From: Rhizomucor pusillus
Lineage: Eukaryota > Mucoromycota > Mucoromycetes > Mucorales > Lichtheimiaceae
Length of the DNA: 64,000 bases
Direction of reading: 5' to 3'
Assembly (NCBI GenBank): GCA_900175165.2
Contig: FWWN02000511.1
Coordinates: 9,933 to 73,932, forward strand
In this document: positions 55,575-64,000 of the stretch, piece after piece
Layout of the letters: each line of letters opens with the position of its first letter
How positions within the stretch are numbered: position 1 is the first letter of the stretch
Position numbers and translations under genes: made by a program
The notes under the pieces: generated by a model
What the model was told of the DNA's origin: nothing
The model's database searches: none
What the model saw: only the letters and a program-made list of their open reading frames with translations

Positions 55575-56992
55575 ATACTACTCCCAACGACGCAGTTTCC
55601 AGAGATACCAAGCATTCATCAAACGAGGACGGTGATCCGACAAAAGATATATCATCTATATGCAAACCGAACGATACTGTTCATCCCGCTTCTCCACGAA
55701 CGTCTGCTCGCATTGACACGAACCAACGCGAGCCGGCTGAGCGCTGCAACGGATGCGGTCATTCCTCACCGCCGCCACCGCCACCACTATCATCACCGCC
55801 AGTTACCAAATGCTTCAATTGTCAGACAACCACCACTCCGCTGTGGAGACGAGATGACAACGGCAATACCATTTGCAATGCTTGTGGTTTGTATTACAAG
55901 CTTCACAATGTCCAACGTCCGATTACTTTGAAGCGTTCCGTCATCAAGAGACGAAAAAGGTTTAGTTTGGTCAATTTATCCCAACGACAGCCATCGCCGT
56001 CGTCTATGCATCAGCAGCATTGTACATATCATCGCCATCATTACGATAATCCTATCGATCGTCGACACTCGTCTTCTGAGGTCACTTCCTCACATCAAGC
56101 CTATGCATCTGTAAGCACTGATAACGATCTGCCGGCTGCTGAACCGTCTCGACGGGCATCATACTTGACTGAATCAACTCTGTCGCCATTTTCACCCAAC
56201 AAGGATAGCAATGATCTCTTATCACAGCTGAGTACCCTGATGGCTGCTAGTGGCAATGACAGCATTGCAGATAGCATATCCACCGACGTCAGCAACAACA
56301 GTAGTCACAATAGTGCGAGCAGCAGCGCTGCCCTAGCAGCAGTTGCAGCTAGCCTGCTGCTCAAACCTGGCAAATTGCGAGAGGCGCTCCGGTTGAGGAG
56401 AGACGAACTGCAGCGAGAGGTCAACAACATCAATTCTTTGCTGTCACATTCATCCAGAGTGCTTCAGAACCTGGAGACTGTCATTGCCACCCATTCTTCA
56501 AGCACAGCTGCAGCTGATCGATTGTCTACCACAGCTGCAGCGTTGCTAAATACCATCTTGGGTGCCAACGAAGCTTCGGGCAACACTAACCCTTTATCAT
56601 CCTTGCGTACATTAAGCGCGACTGCAACTGCAGTGCAGCAACTGCAACGACCCTCGCCACCATCGTCGCTTGAGGCAAGTTATGCCGTGAACAACGCACA
56701 TTCGCAACTTGATCAGCATCATCATCCTCACCAACGTCCGCAACAGCGTCGTATATCTGCATCGTCTAATTATAGCACGTCATATCCAACTGTACCAGCC
56801 ATACAAAAAGCTCCCCCGCCTCCTATCGCGCCCTCGTCCCAGGCATCCCATATGTTCCCTTCCCATCATGATAGCATACGGCTTGCTCCTTTGTTTGGAC
56901 AGCACACTAACTCTTCACCTTCATCACCATCTTATCCTGATTCTCCTTTTCCTCCTCCCTTTTCTACCAACCGCCATCAATCCCCATCTTAA
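55547..56992 (+). CDS. GATA-type zinc finger transcription factor with C-terminal coiled coil
   Basis: An intronless frame of 481 residues from ATG 55547; the frame is open upstream to 55331 but holds no ATG. One GATA zinc finger (CX2CX17CX2C, about residues 90-115) reads [18 protein letters not shown] to [12 protein letters not shown], followed by the usual basic tail [15 protein letters not shown]. Long Ser/Thr/Gln/His-rich stretches flank it. A helical heptad segment ([20 protein letters not shown], about residues 280-330) could dimerise, as in the Dal80/AreB class of nitrogen-repressing GATA factors. It binds HGATAR sites, four of which lie just upstream. DNA binding is strongly supported; a role in nitrogen control is inferred from architecture. 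Confidence 0.88.
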   Translation: MALADNITMNTTPNDAVSRDTKHSSNEDGDPTKDISSICKPNDTVHPASPRTSARIDTNQREPAERCNGCGHSSPPPPPPLSSPPVTKCFNCQTTTTPLWRRDDNGNTICNACGLYYKLHNVQRPITLKRSVIKRRKRFSLVNLSQRQPSPSSMHQQHCTYHRHHYDNPIDRRHSSSEVTSSHQAYASVSTDNDLPAAEPSRRASYLTESTLSPFSPNKDSNDLLSQLSTLMAASGNDSIADSISTDVSNNSSHNSASSSAALAAVAASLLLKPGKLREALRLRRDELQREVNNINSLLSHSSRVLQNLETVIATHSSSTAAADRLSTTAAALLNTILGANEASGNTNPLSSLRTLSATATAVQQLQRPSPPSSLEASYAVNNAHSQLDQHHHPHQRPQQRRISASSNYSTSYPTVPAIQKAPPPPIAPSSQASHMFPSHHDSIRLAPLFGQHTNSSPSSPSYPDSPFPPPFSTNRHQSPS

Positions 56993-57263
56993 AAAGTTCA
57001 TATGCATGTTTCTAGCTGTGTTCGGTATATGCCCAATGTTGTCTTTTGATGATGTCTTGTAGCATCATTAAAGAGGTTTACAAAGAAGTATTGTATTATC
57101 CTGTTGCCGAGCAGTGTGGATATCGAGTCCTAGAACTTTATGCTCTAAATTTGATGTTCGTCTTTTTTTTGTTGACGTCCCTTTTATCTGTCGGCAACAG
57201 CAGTGCAGAGAAGCTCACCACATAATGTATTGCACTTGATAGAAACGTCGTGTGCGAGATCAA

Positions 57264-57435
57264 ATGCTTACTGAGCATCCATCCCAACAAGCCAAAAGGC
57301 CCGAAATGCCTCTGCAGGGCACTGCCAGGCTCTGAGAGGCGAAATAGATTGGCTGAGAAGCCCCCCTCTGCTGCAAGACAGTAAGGCTCGCACGAGATAA
57401 AACTAAACTCTGAGAAGCATCCCAGGATGTGAGCC
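57264..57435. ncRNA. Hairpin-rich region, candidate structured RNA (strand unknown)
   Basis: Five compact inverted repeats follow each other in 172 nt of an otherwise gene-free 785-bp spacer: ATGCT/AGCAT (57264-57278), GCC-AAAA-GGC (57291-57300), GCCTCT/AGAGGC enclosing GCAG/CTGC (57308-57340), GGCT-GAGA-AGCC with a GNRA loop (57351-57362), and GGCTC/GAGCC enclosing CATCC/GGATG (57385-57435). The region is more GC-rich than its flanks. The minus strand also has a 133-codon frame (57138-57539) with no recognisable domain. I could not match it to SRP RNA, RNase P or MRP, U snRNAs or telomerase RNA. Confidence 0.25.
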
Positions 57436-57777
57436 TTCAGATCGATACAAGGGTACAACCATGCATACACCGGCTGTAATTCTCGTTCGTCATTATAAGC
57501 AAGGTCTTGTCGCCAAGTAGCGAGAACTACTCTCGCCAATTGCCACCAAAGTGTTGCGGTCGTGGGAATTTCTCTAGACTTGCAAGGTCAACTAGTGATG
57601 CAGTTGCTAAATACAGAAGAGAAATGAATAAAGGTCGGGATAATGTTGAAAGGAGGACACATATATCTTCTAGCTGCTGCGCGTAATGTCAATTTCGTCG
57701 TGGCTCGAATTCAGGCCAGTGGCCCGGCACGGTAACCTTAGCGAGAGCACTGACCATGCAACTCTCGTCCTTTCGCA

Positions 57778-59034
57778 ATGACTTATTTTGGAAATAAGCT
57801 AGTTCCACCTACTACTACACAAGATACAGACAACGACAGTGCGAAATCGTTTGATGAGGAGGTGGGAGACTGGCGATAACGATCTGACTTTGGTCATCCA
57901 ACTGACATTCAGCCAGCAGGTGCTCCTCGAACCATACCGCTACCTATGCGATCATCCTGGCAAAGATGTCCGCGCCAAACTCATTGAAGCATTCGATGCC
58001 TGGTTGCAGGTTCCTCCAGATACCCTTAAAGTCATTACAAATGTTGTACAGATGCTTCATACTGCAAGCTTAATGTAAAGTGTGACCAGCAGAAAGACAG
58101 AGAAAAGTGGTGGGCAAGAAACTCACTAGAGAGCATGTGCAAAATAAACTAGGATCGACGACGTTCAGGATGATTCTGTACTGCGCCGCGCTGTCCCTGT
58201 AGCGCATCACATTTACGGAGTGCCGCAAACCATCAACTGTGCAAACTACGTATATTTTCTTGCACTGCAAGAAATCCTCAAACTCAACCAGCCATACATG
58301 GTTACGATATACACAGAAGAGCTGATCAATCTCCACAAGGGACAAGGCACAGAGCTATTCTGGCGAGATACCCTCACATGCCCTACCGAGGAACAGTACA
58401 TAGCAATGGTCAATAATAGTACGTACCGCATTCGATACAGGACAAATATTTTACAGGATCAATGAACGCCTATGCAAAAAACGTAGAAACAAGCGGATTA
58501 TTTCGGTTAGCTGTGCGACTTATGCAAGCTGCAAGCAAAAGTGATGTGTAAGCGGAAAGGATAATCCACACTGATCTGCATGGTTCTGATTTATGCAATT
58601 ACACGTACAGTGATTATACCTACCTCGTCAATATCATCGGCGTCCATTTCCAAGTTCGTGATGATTATATGAATCTTCAGTCAGACACAGTAAGTTGCTC
58701 AAACTAGAAGGTTTCCATGATTCTTGCTAAAAGTTGTGTCCAGTATTCGCACAACAAGGGATTCTGCGAGGATCTGACAGAAGGCAAATTTTCGTTCCCT
58801 ATTATCCATGCAATACGCGCAGATACTTCTAATCGACAACTTCTCAATATCCTAAGCCAGAAACCAACGTCAGTCGAAGTCAAAAAGTACGCGCTGGAGA
58901 TCATATCGCGGACAGGCACATTTGAATATGTGCGCGAGTTTTTGCAAAAGAAGGAAGCAGAAGCACGAAGGGAGATCGAATCTTTGGGAGGAAACATACT
59001 CTTGGAAAAAGTGCTGGATACATTGAGCGTGTAA
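57778..59034 (+). CDS. Geranylgeranyl diphosphate synthase
   Basis: The model is join(57778..57861, 57920..58074, 58153..58418, 58487..58547, 58611..58689, 58744..59034), 311 residues, the normal size. Trans-prenyltransferase motifs are complete: [20 protein letters not shown], the first Asp-rich motif [26 protein letters not shown], the [13 protein letters not shown] block, and the second Asp-rich motif [13 protein letters not shown] followed by [17 protein letters not shown]. It condenses farnesyl diphosphate with isopentenyl diphosphate to give the C20 precursor for protein geranylgeranylation and, in Mucoromycota, carotenoids and trisporoids (carG/BTS1 type). No other carotenoid gene is nearby, so a housekeeping role is likely. 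Confidence 0.94.
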
Positions 59035-59256
59035 AAATAATAATAAAATAATGGTAGTCGAGCTAATGCATGTTGTAATACACAGGTATCAAGTTGTAGA
59101 TTTAATTTATTAGTTAGATCGAGGTGTTACTGCTAGTTATTTTGTTTACTTGGGCTTGCCAATTATGCATGAGGTGGTTTTGGTTTTATAAAAGAAGCCA
59201 AATGGGTGGGGATGTTTCTTCGTTTTTCGACAAAATATCACGTCTTGGGGAAGGAT

Positions 59257-61192
59257 TTACCAGTCCTTCTTCTTGTCGTCGTCCCAGCCGCCGCCTTCTT
59301 TCTTCTTGTCCCACTTGTCCCACTCCTCTTTCTTGTCGTCCTTTTTCTTATCCCACTTGTCCCATTCATCTTCTTTCTTGTCCCACTTGTCCCACTCGTC
59401 TTCTTTCTTGTTCCATTCCTTGTCCTTCTTGGGTTCCTTCTTCCATTCCTTCTTCTTCTTGGGATCGTTTTCTTCAACAACAACGGGGTAGACATAGACA
59501 GTTTCGGCGGGTGCAGTCACAGTAACAGTAGTTTCAGTGGTCACAGTGGTCGTAGTAGGAGTGGGAACCTTGATCGGTGTCTTGGACTGGGACTTGGACT
59601 TGGACTGGGACTTGGACTTGGACTTGGTCTTAGTCGGAGTAGGCTTGGGATCAGACGTGGGCACCGGGTCATCTGTACAAGAGATTGTATCAGTATCGGT
59701 CGGTGTAGTGGTAGGCGTAGTAGCATTGTTATCATTATTATCATCATCATCTGCGTGAAAAGAGAAGAAACAGGTTAACTCATAATGTTTCTGTGTTTTC
59801 CGTTGGACCACCTACTACCTCCTCCATCGCCACCAGGGAAGCAGCCCTCAAATGAACTGCACCCGTCTCCGGCAGCGTTATAGTCATAGATTCCAACGCC
59901 AGCAGTTGCGTTTTGCCAGCCATAGTCGAGACCAACAATGGTGCCAGCAAATGCTCCGGTGGTTCCATCGCGGATGTGAGCTGTAACAGTATGTGTGGGT
60001 GAATAACATATAAACAAAATGTCCATATATCACATAGACTGACCTCTAGGTGCCAGGATAAAGCCTTCGAGCTGACCGCCAGTGCTACGATTAATGGTGA
60101 ATTCTCCGTCAGGATCATAGTTGCCATTGTTATCAACTGGGTAAAAGTTGTAGATAGTGCGACATGCGTTGAAGCCAGCGCTTGGCTGGTTGGTAGTCAG
60201 ATCGATGGTGGAGCCATCGGTGACAGGAATCTAAGAAAAATAGGTGTGAATTTTTCCCTCCTTTTTAACTCGGTATGTAAGCTTACATTGATGACAACAG
60301 TGTCGGTGGGTCCAGGAACGTCACCGCTTGGACCGTTCCAGTTGGGCACGCCAAAGAGCATATGGGTGGGATCAGAGAGAGGCTGGGCAGAAACGTTGCA
60401 GTTGCCGTCGTTGCAGGTGTTCAAGGTCATGACCTTGTAGCTGCACGAAGTACTGCCTAGGTCGGTGATAACGCCGTCAGCATCCATAACAAGGTTGGGT
60501 TGCAAGCTGGCCAAATACTCTTGATCAGTGTTGACTGTGTCTTCTGTAGCGTCAAAGTCCATGTGACCTGTAGCATCGGCGACCGAGTGAAGGCTGCAAG
60601 GTGGGTCCAGCTCAGTGATTTGATCGACTGTACCGCCACCGGCCAAAAAGGCATCACCGTGGACGTGAGTGTCTGTGGTATCGGTAACACCGCCGACAAC
60701 AAGACCAGTGCTGCCGAACGAGTTTTGCCAATCAGCAGAGCAGTCAACAGGATGATTAACGTTTACAAGATATCCTGGAGCATGGAAGTTGCCGCCAACG
60801 GCCAAGGGCCCAAGGATATCCTGCGAACCACCCTAGATATTAAAGTAGATTGTGAGCTTACGACAATGGTAAAATAGGTCTGCTAATTGAGACGCTTACA
60901 GTAGTGAAATCTCCAAAGAAGATACCCGTGAAATGTGAGAGCTAGGGAAGCGGACATCCAGTTTAGTCTAGAATTGTCAATAGTCTGATTTATCCTTAAA
61001 AAACCATACAGCTTCATCGGCCAAAGTGGCGTTGCCTAGAGGGCATTGATCGTTGCACGTGTTTGCATCGTCATCTTGACGGCGAATAAGCTTGCGGTAA
61101 CTGCCAAACTTGAATGGAAATGCATCCACAAAGGTAGCCGTAGACAGGAAAAATGCTGCGCACGCAGCCAGAGGCAAGAATGCACGTGTCAT
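59257..61192 (-). CDS. Secreted choice-of-anchor-A domain protein with repetitive Trp-Asp-Lys tail
   Basis: The model is complement(join(59257..59750, 59819..59980, 60044..60230, 60287..60832, 60900..60941, 61010..61192)), 537 residues. A signal peptide (about 24 residues, ending VDA) is followed by a possible KR-type processing region. A choice-of-anchor-A domain spans about residues 60-330, with FFGDFTTGGSQDILGPLAVG, GNFHAPGYLVNVN and, near its end, GQLEGFILAPRGAHIRDG. Then come a Thr/Pro/Ser/Lys linker, a Lys-Ser/Gln-Ser run, and a roughly 70-residue tail of near-identical units with the core DEWDKWDKK. Such proteins sit at cell surfaces. No membrane helix or GPI signal is visible, so attachment, if any, must be by the charged tail. 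Function is unknown. Confidence 0.75.
59270..59455 (-). repeat. Tandem repeat coding for DEWDKWDKK-type units
   Basis: In-gene tandem repeat at the 3' end of the choice-of-anchor-A gene. Units of about 30-45 nt share the reading WDKWDKK preceded by acidic residues, about four times, with Lys-rich spacers and a final Gly-rich variant. The plus strand reads as a T/C-rich run with TTGTCCCA repeats. Confidence 0.8.
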
Positions 61193-61590
61193 TTCTGAAA
61201 AGAGGAGCAGACGATATCCCACACTTTTCGTACATCAGCAGTATTTATATGTGACAAGACGACGGGGAATGGTGAGCATATCCAAGGATTACTACAACAG
61301 CGCAAATTCCAGGAGGTGTGTTGTCTGGAACGAGAAAATTAGAGTTACATATTAGACAACAGCATTCCTTTTTGAAAACATTGGCAACGACGAAAAAAAA
61401 AAAACCTAAATCCATGACAGGTAAAAGACAAAGAACTTTTTATATATTTCTGGTTTCTTGGTTTACTGCACCTAGTTCAAGGGCTATCTTCAACACTTAA
61501 AATGTATCATCACTTCAGAATTTGGATCGCAACTACAGTGAAACTAAAAATTCTTTCCTAAGATTTTTTTAACACAAAATATGTAGTTCT
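61193..61590. other. Intergenic region, promoter of the surface protein and 3' end of TPP2
   Basis: About 400 bp. It should hold the promoter of the minus-strand surface protein (near 61193-61300; TATTTAT at about 61241) and the TPP2 3' UTR on the right. No gene recognised. Confidence 0.4.
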
Positions 61591-64000
61591 CTAGAAGGGT
61601 GCAAATCCGCCAGGGGGGACGCGAATAAGCTGCCATTTTTCATCATAAGTACTCCACAGTGGCCATCCTAATTCTTGCAAAAGATCTCGACGCACGGTCC
61701 AGGCTATCTTCAGGTCTGCTGATGTCTCATTGCTGATGCTAGTCTCTTGGATGTATTTTTGAAGGATCTTCAAGGCACTGCCAACGCGTCCTGCCTTTCG
61801 CTCGCGCTTGACTTTGATTAGGCAAGCATCTAATTCATTGGCTCCTTCCTCGCCAATCCATTCTTTCAACTGCTGATATGCTTTTTCGAAGTCGGCGTTG
61901 GCTTGAGAAGAATCAACACTGCCTAACGCTGCGACCTTGTTCTTGAGAGCATCAACCAGTTTTTGCTTCAGCTTGTCATTTTCTTTGCGCTGTTCCTTGA
62001 TATCCTCGGATTCATCTTTTCCTTGATACTGTCCATAGAACTTGTGAAGTTTGTCTTGATCGATCTGCGACAGGATCTTGTCGCAAAGACAAACGATCTC
62101 TGTCGCCTGTTCTTGCTTAAGTTTGCCGCTTACTGCCAAGCAATCGCTACGACCGCCTGCAGCCTTCCACTGTGCGTTGATCTTGTATTGAAGGAGCGCA
62201 ATGTCATCAGCATTTTGGCTCTCCAACTGTGCAAGCAATGCTTTGTATGCAGCAGATTCTTGTTCGAACTTGCTCAGATACGATATTTGCAATTCCTTCA
62301 ATGATTCTGACATCTGAGCCTTGAGCTTTTCTTTATCATTCTCTTTTTCCTTGCTGTCGTTTCCATTTGAACTGGATTTGACCTCGGGAGGAATGACATA
62401 CAATGCAGTATACTGGCCACCATCGACTTTGGAACTGGTAAAGTTGAGATTTCCTACGAGTGCATCGCCCGGTTTGGCCTCCTTTGGAATCCATTGCTGA
62501 TCAGATAATGGCACGCTGATGAACAGCGCCTTAGATTCGCGTTTTTCGAGCGTGAGCTTGGTAGCATTGGATTTGTCCTTTTCAAAGACATCCTTCATTT
62601 TTCGGAACACATTAAAGTTCACAGACTTGACATTAAAGTCAAGCTCACAGACAGAGTTTTTGAGTTTCTCTAAAACTCCCTCATCTTCAGTCATAAGTTG
62701 GAGCTTGAGGGTGTAGTCACCCTTCTTTTCAAGCTTGATGGTGTGCTCAAAGACATCAAAGTATCCCATCACCTTTTTGTTGGCATCGTAAACTATATTT
62801 GATGAAGTTATTTCAATTCCTCAAAATCCTCAATAGACGTCTGCAACCTACCTATACCGAAGACTCCTGCCAAAAAGTGCTCATAGAGCTGGTTCATGAC
62901 ACAGGGGAAGTTGGGTGTCACACTAGAGTTTGCTTGGACCTTAAAGTTGTAGGATAGAACAAGAGAATATAGCAGTTTTCCATCTGGAAGAGTGTCTCTA
63001 TCGCGATACAATGGGGCAATGATGGATTCTGCAGGACGAAGATACTTGCGTAGTTTGTCTACCGTAACGTGTGAGACTAATCGTTCACAATGCCAGTTAC
63101 AACTCATTATTCCAATACTTACTGAAACTAACGCTTGTTTCAACCTTTTCTTCTCTACGTACCGGAGCAGCAATGTCCAAGCGAGTTACTTCCGGGTCGA
63201 GATGTACAACGCCCTGGCTGCTAGCGAAGTTTCCAGCAAGCTGTACACCGTGGAACTCGACGTTGATATCCACGGCATGCTTGCCCAAGCCAGACCAGAA
63301 TTGAGCTAGAGCTATCTATATGGAACTTACAGCTTAATTCAAGCCGGCGGGAAACTTGCAACTAGTCTTACCTCCAAATTGAATCCGCCGCGTACAGCAA
63401 AGCAAACGTTGACTACTTGATCGTCGGAGGTAGATGAGCCGTATGATCCCGATCCAAGCAAAAAGGTGTAAGTCTGCTTGTGCTTTTGGCTTCTTTGTGG
63501 AAGGATTTGCAAAAGATGCAACATGAAACGAGCAGGCGATGTATCCACAGGCGCTTTGGATCGTAGCTCCAGTTTTACGAAGCTAGTACCTTCTGGTACA
63601 TGAACGAATTCACGCATGATCTCTCCAGGCTCAAATTCCTTGTTTCTAATGGTCAATGATCCATTTTGAGGCACAATAGGCTTCACAACGGATACTGGTA
63701 TGCGGAAGAGAGGACCTCTATCGGGGGCGGCGGTGTCGTATCCCAGGATCTCTCCATAATGGAACTGGTTTGTGCTGAGAGCGGTTGGATCAACCTTGAC
63801 TTGGAAGGCGTTACCTAACAAGTGTCGTAAATGAGTGACCATATTGCATACGGTCTAAGAAAATATATCATACCCCCCGAGTGCAAATATACAAAGTCAG
63901 GCGCACTGATCCAGGAGTAGTTGCTTATCAAAGCTACTCGCGCCTCAAAGTCAAATTTGGCACGGTTGTACTTTGGATTTTCCTTATCCTGCTCGCCCAT
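61591..64000 (-). CDS. TPP2: Tripeptidyl peptidase II, C-terminal part (cut by window edge)
   Basis: The visible exons are complement(join(61591..62792, 62852..63076, 63123..63315, 63372..63814, 63874..64000)), giving 730 residues; the 5' part with the subtilisin-type catalytic domain lies beyond 64000. The visible part matches the central and C-terminal regions of TPP2: FEARVALISNYSWISAPDFV, HSGGNAFQVKVDP, FVHVPEGTSFVKLELRS, RGGFNLEIALAQFWSGLG, KYLRPAESIIAPLYRDRD and a final helical domain (ELGWPLWSTYDEKWQLIRVP). TPP2 is a giant cytosolic serine exopeptidase that cuts tripeptides from peptides released by the proteasome. The ATG at 64000 is internal to the gene and is not the real start. All visible introns are GT-AG. 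Confidence 0.9.

Noticed and set aside
57284..57303. Minus-strand CGGGCCTTTTGGCTT resembling the 5' end of U2 snRNA
   Set aside because: Only a short stretch matches; the branch-site recognition GTAGTA and the rest of U2 are absent.
57138..57539. 133-codon minus-strand frame as a protein gene
   Set aside because: No domain or clear composition of a protein, and it coincides with dense hairpins; kept only as an alternative to the RNA hypothesis.
57778..61192. GGPP synthase plus neighbours as a terpene biosynthetic cluster
   Set aside because: No terpene cyclase, P450 or phytoene synthase is nearby; neighbours are housekeeping or surface genes.
1..64000. tRNA genes and CRISPR arrays
   Set aside because: No convincing tRNA A and B boxes with cloverleaf pairing and no spaced direct repeats were seen by eye; a tRNAscan run would be decisive for tRNAs.

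Overview
This window is fungal nuclear DNA. Protein-coding genes sit on both strands, most are split by many short introns (about 55-70 nt) whose removal restores conserved proteins, and intergenic gaps are mostly short. The gene set includes a CSL transcription factor, Elongin A, a GATA factor, gamma-SNAP, CCDC82/DUF4211 and SMPD4-like proteins, a choice-of-anchor-A surface protein, and a decayed IS630/Tc1-type transposase. This points to an early-diverging filamentous fungus, most likely Mucoromycota (Mucorales-like). The lineage is inferred, since no rRNA is present. No tRNA, rRNA or CRISPR was recognised.

Layout. 0.35-4.7 kb: SH3-RasGEF (Cdc25 type). 4.9-6.9 kb: splicing factor Prp17/Cdc40. 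8.1-19 kb, all on the minus strand: a P/Q-rich unknown protein, CSL factor, Sec7-PH protein, a small unknown protein, gamma-SNAP and an MFS sugar porter. 19-21.9 kb: the largest gene-free stretch, with a cluster of Mig1/CreA-like motifs. 21.9-27.2 kb: head-to-head UDS1-domain coiled-coil protein and exocyst Exo70. 27.3-28.9 kb: transposase relic and copy 1 of a duplicated element. 29.1-37.6 kb: CCDC82-like protein and a 1787-residue Sel1-repeat protein. 37.9-41.8 kb: head-to-head SNIP1/Pml1 and PPIL1, then Elongin A. 41.9-50.1 kb: head-to-head URB1 and SMPD4-like. 50.1-50.6 kb: copy 2 of the duplicated element. 51-53.1 kb: H2A.Z and AAGAB/p34. 53.2-57 kb: head-to-head carboxypeptidase Y-like and GATA factor. 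57.2-57.5 kb: hairpin-rich unexplained region. 57.8-59 kb: GGPP synthase. 59.3-61.2 kb: choice-of-anchor-A secreted protein. 61.6-64 kb: 3' part of tripeptidyl peptidase II, cut by the window edge.

Most genes are housekeeping: splicing (Prp17, SNIP1, PPIL1), secretion and trafficking (Exo70, gamma-SNAP, AAGAB, Sec7-PH), ribosome biogenesis (URB1), chromatin and transcription (H2A.Z, CSL, Elongin A, GATA), proteolysis (carboxypeptidase, TPP2) and signalling (RasGEF). Several neighbours are divergent with short shared promoters.

The most unusual signals are these: nine of about 121 reconstructed introns use a GC donor, all between 29.8 and 54.6 kb; there are start-codon micro-exons of 3, 8 and 9 nt; one roughly 520-nt element is duplicated; and a row of hairpins lies at 57.3 kb. 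Exon models were built by hand from frame continuity, splice motifs and remembered family sequences. Nothing was checked by search or by transcript data.
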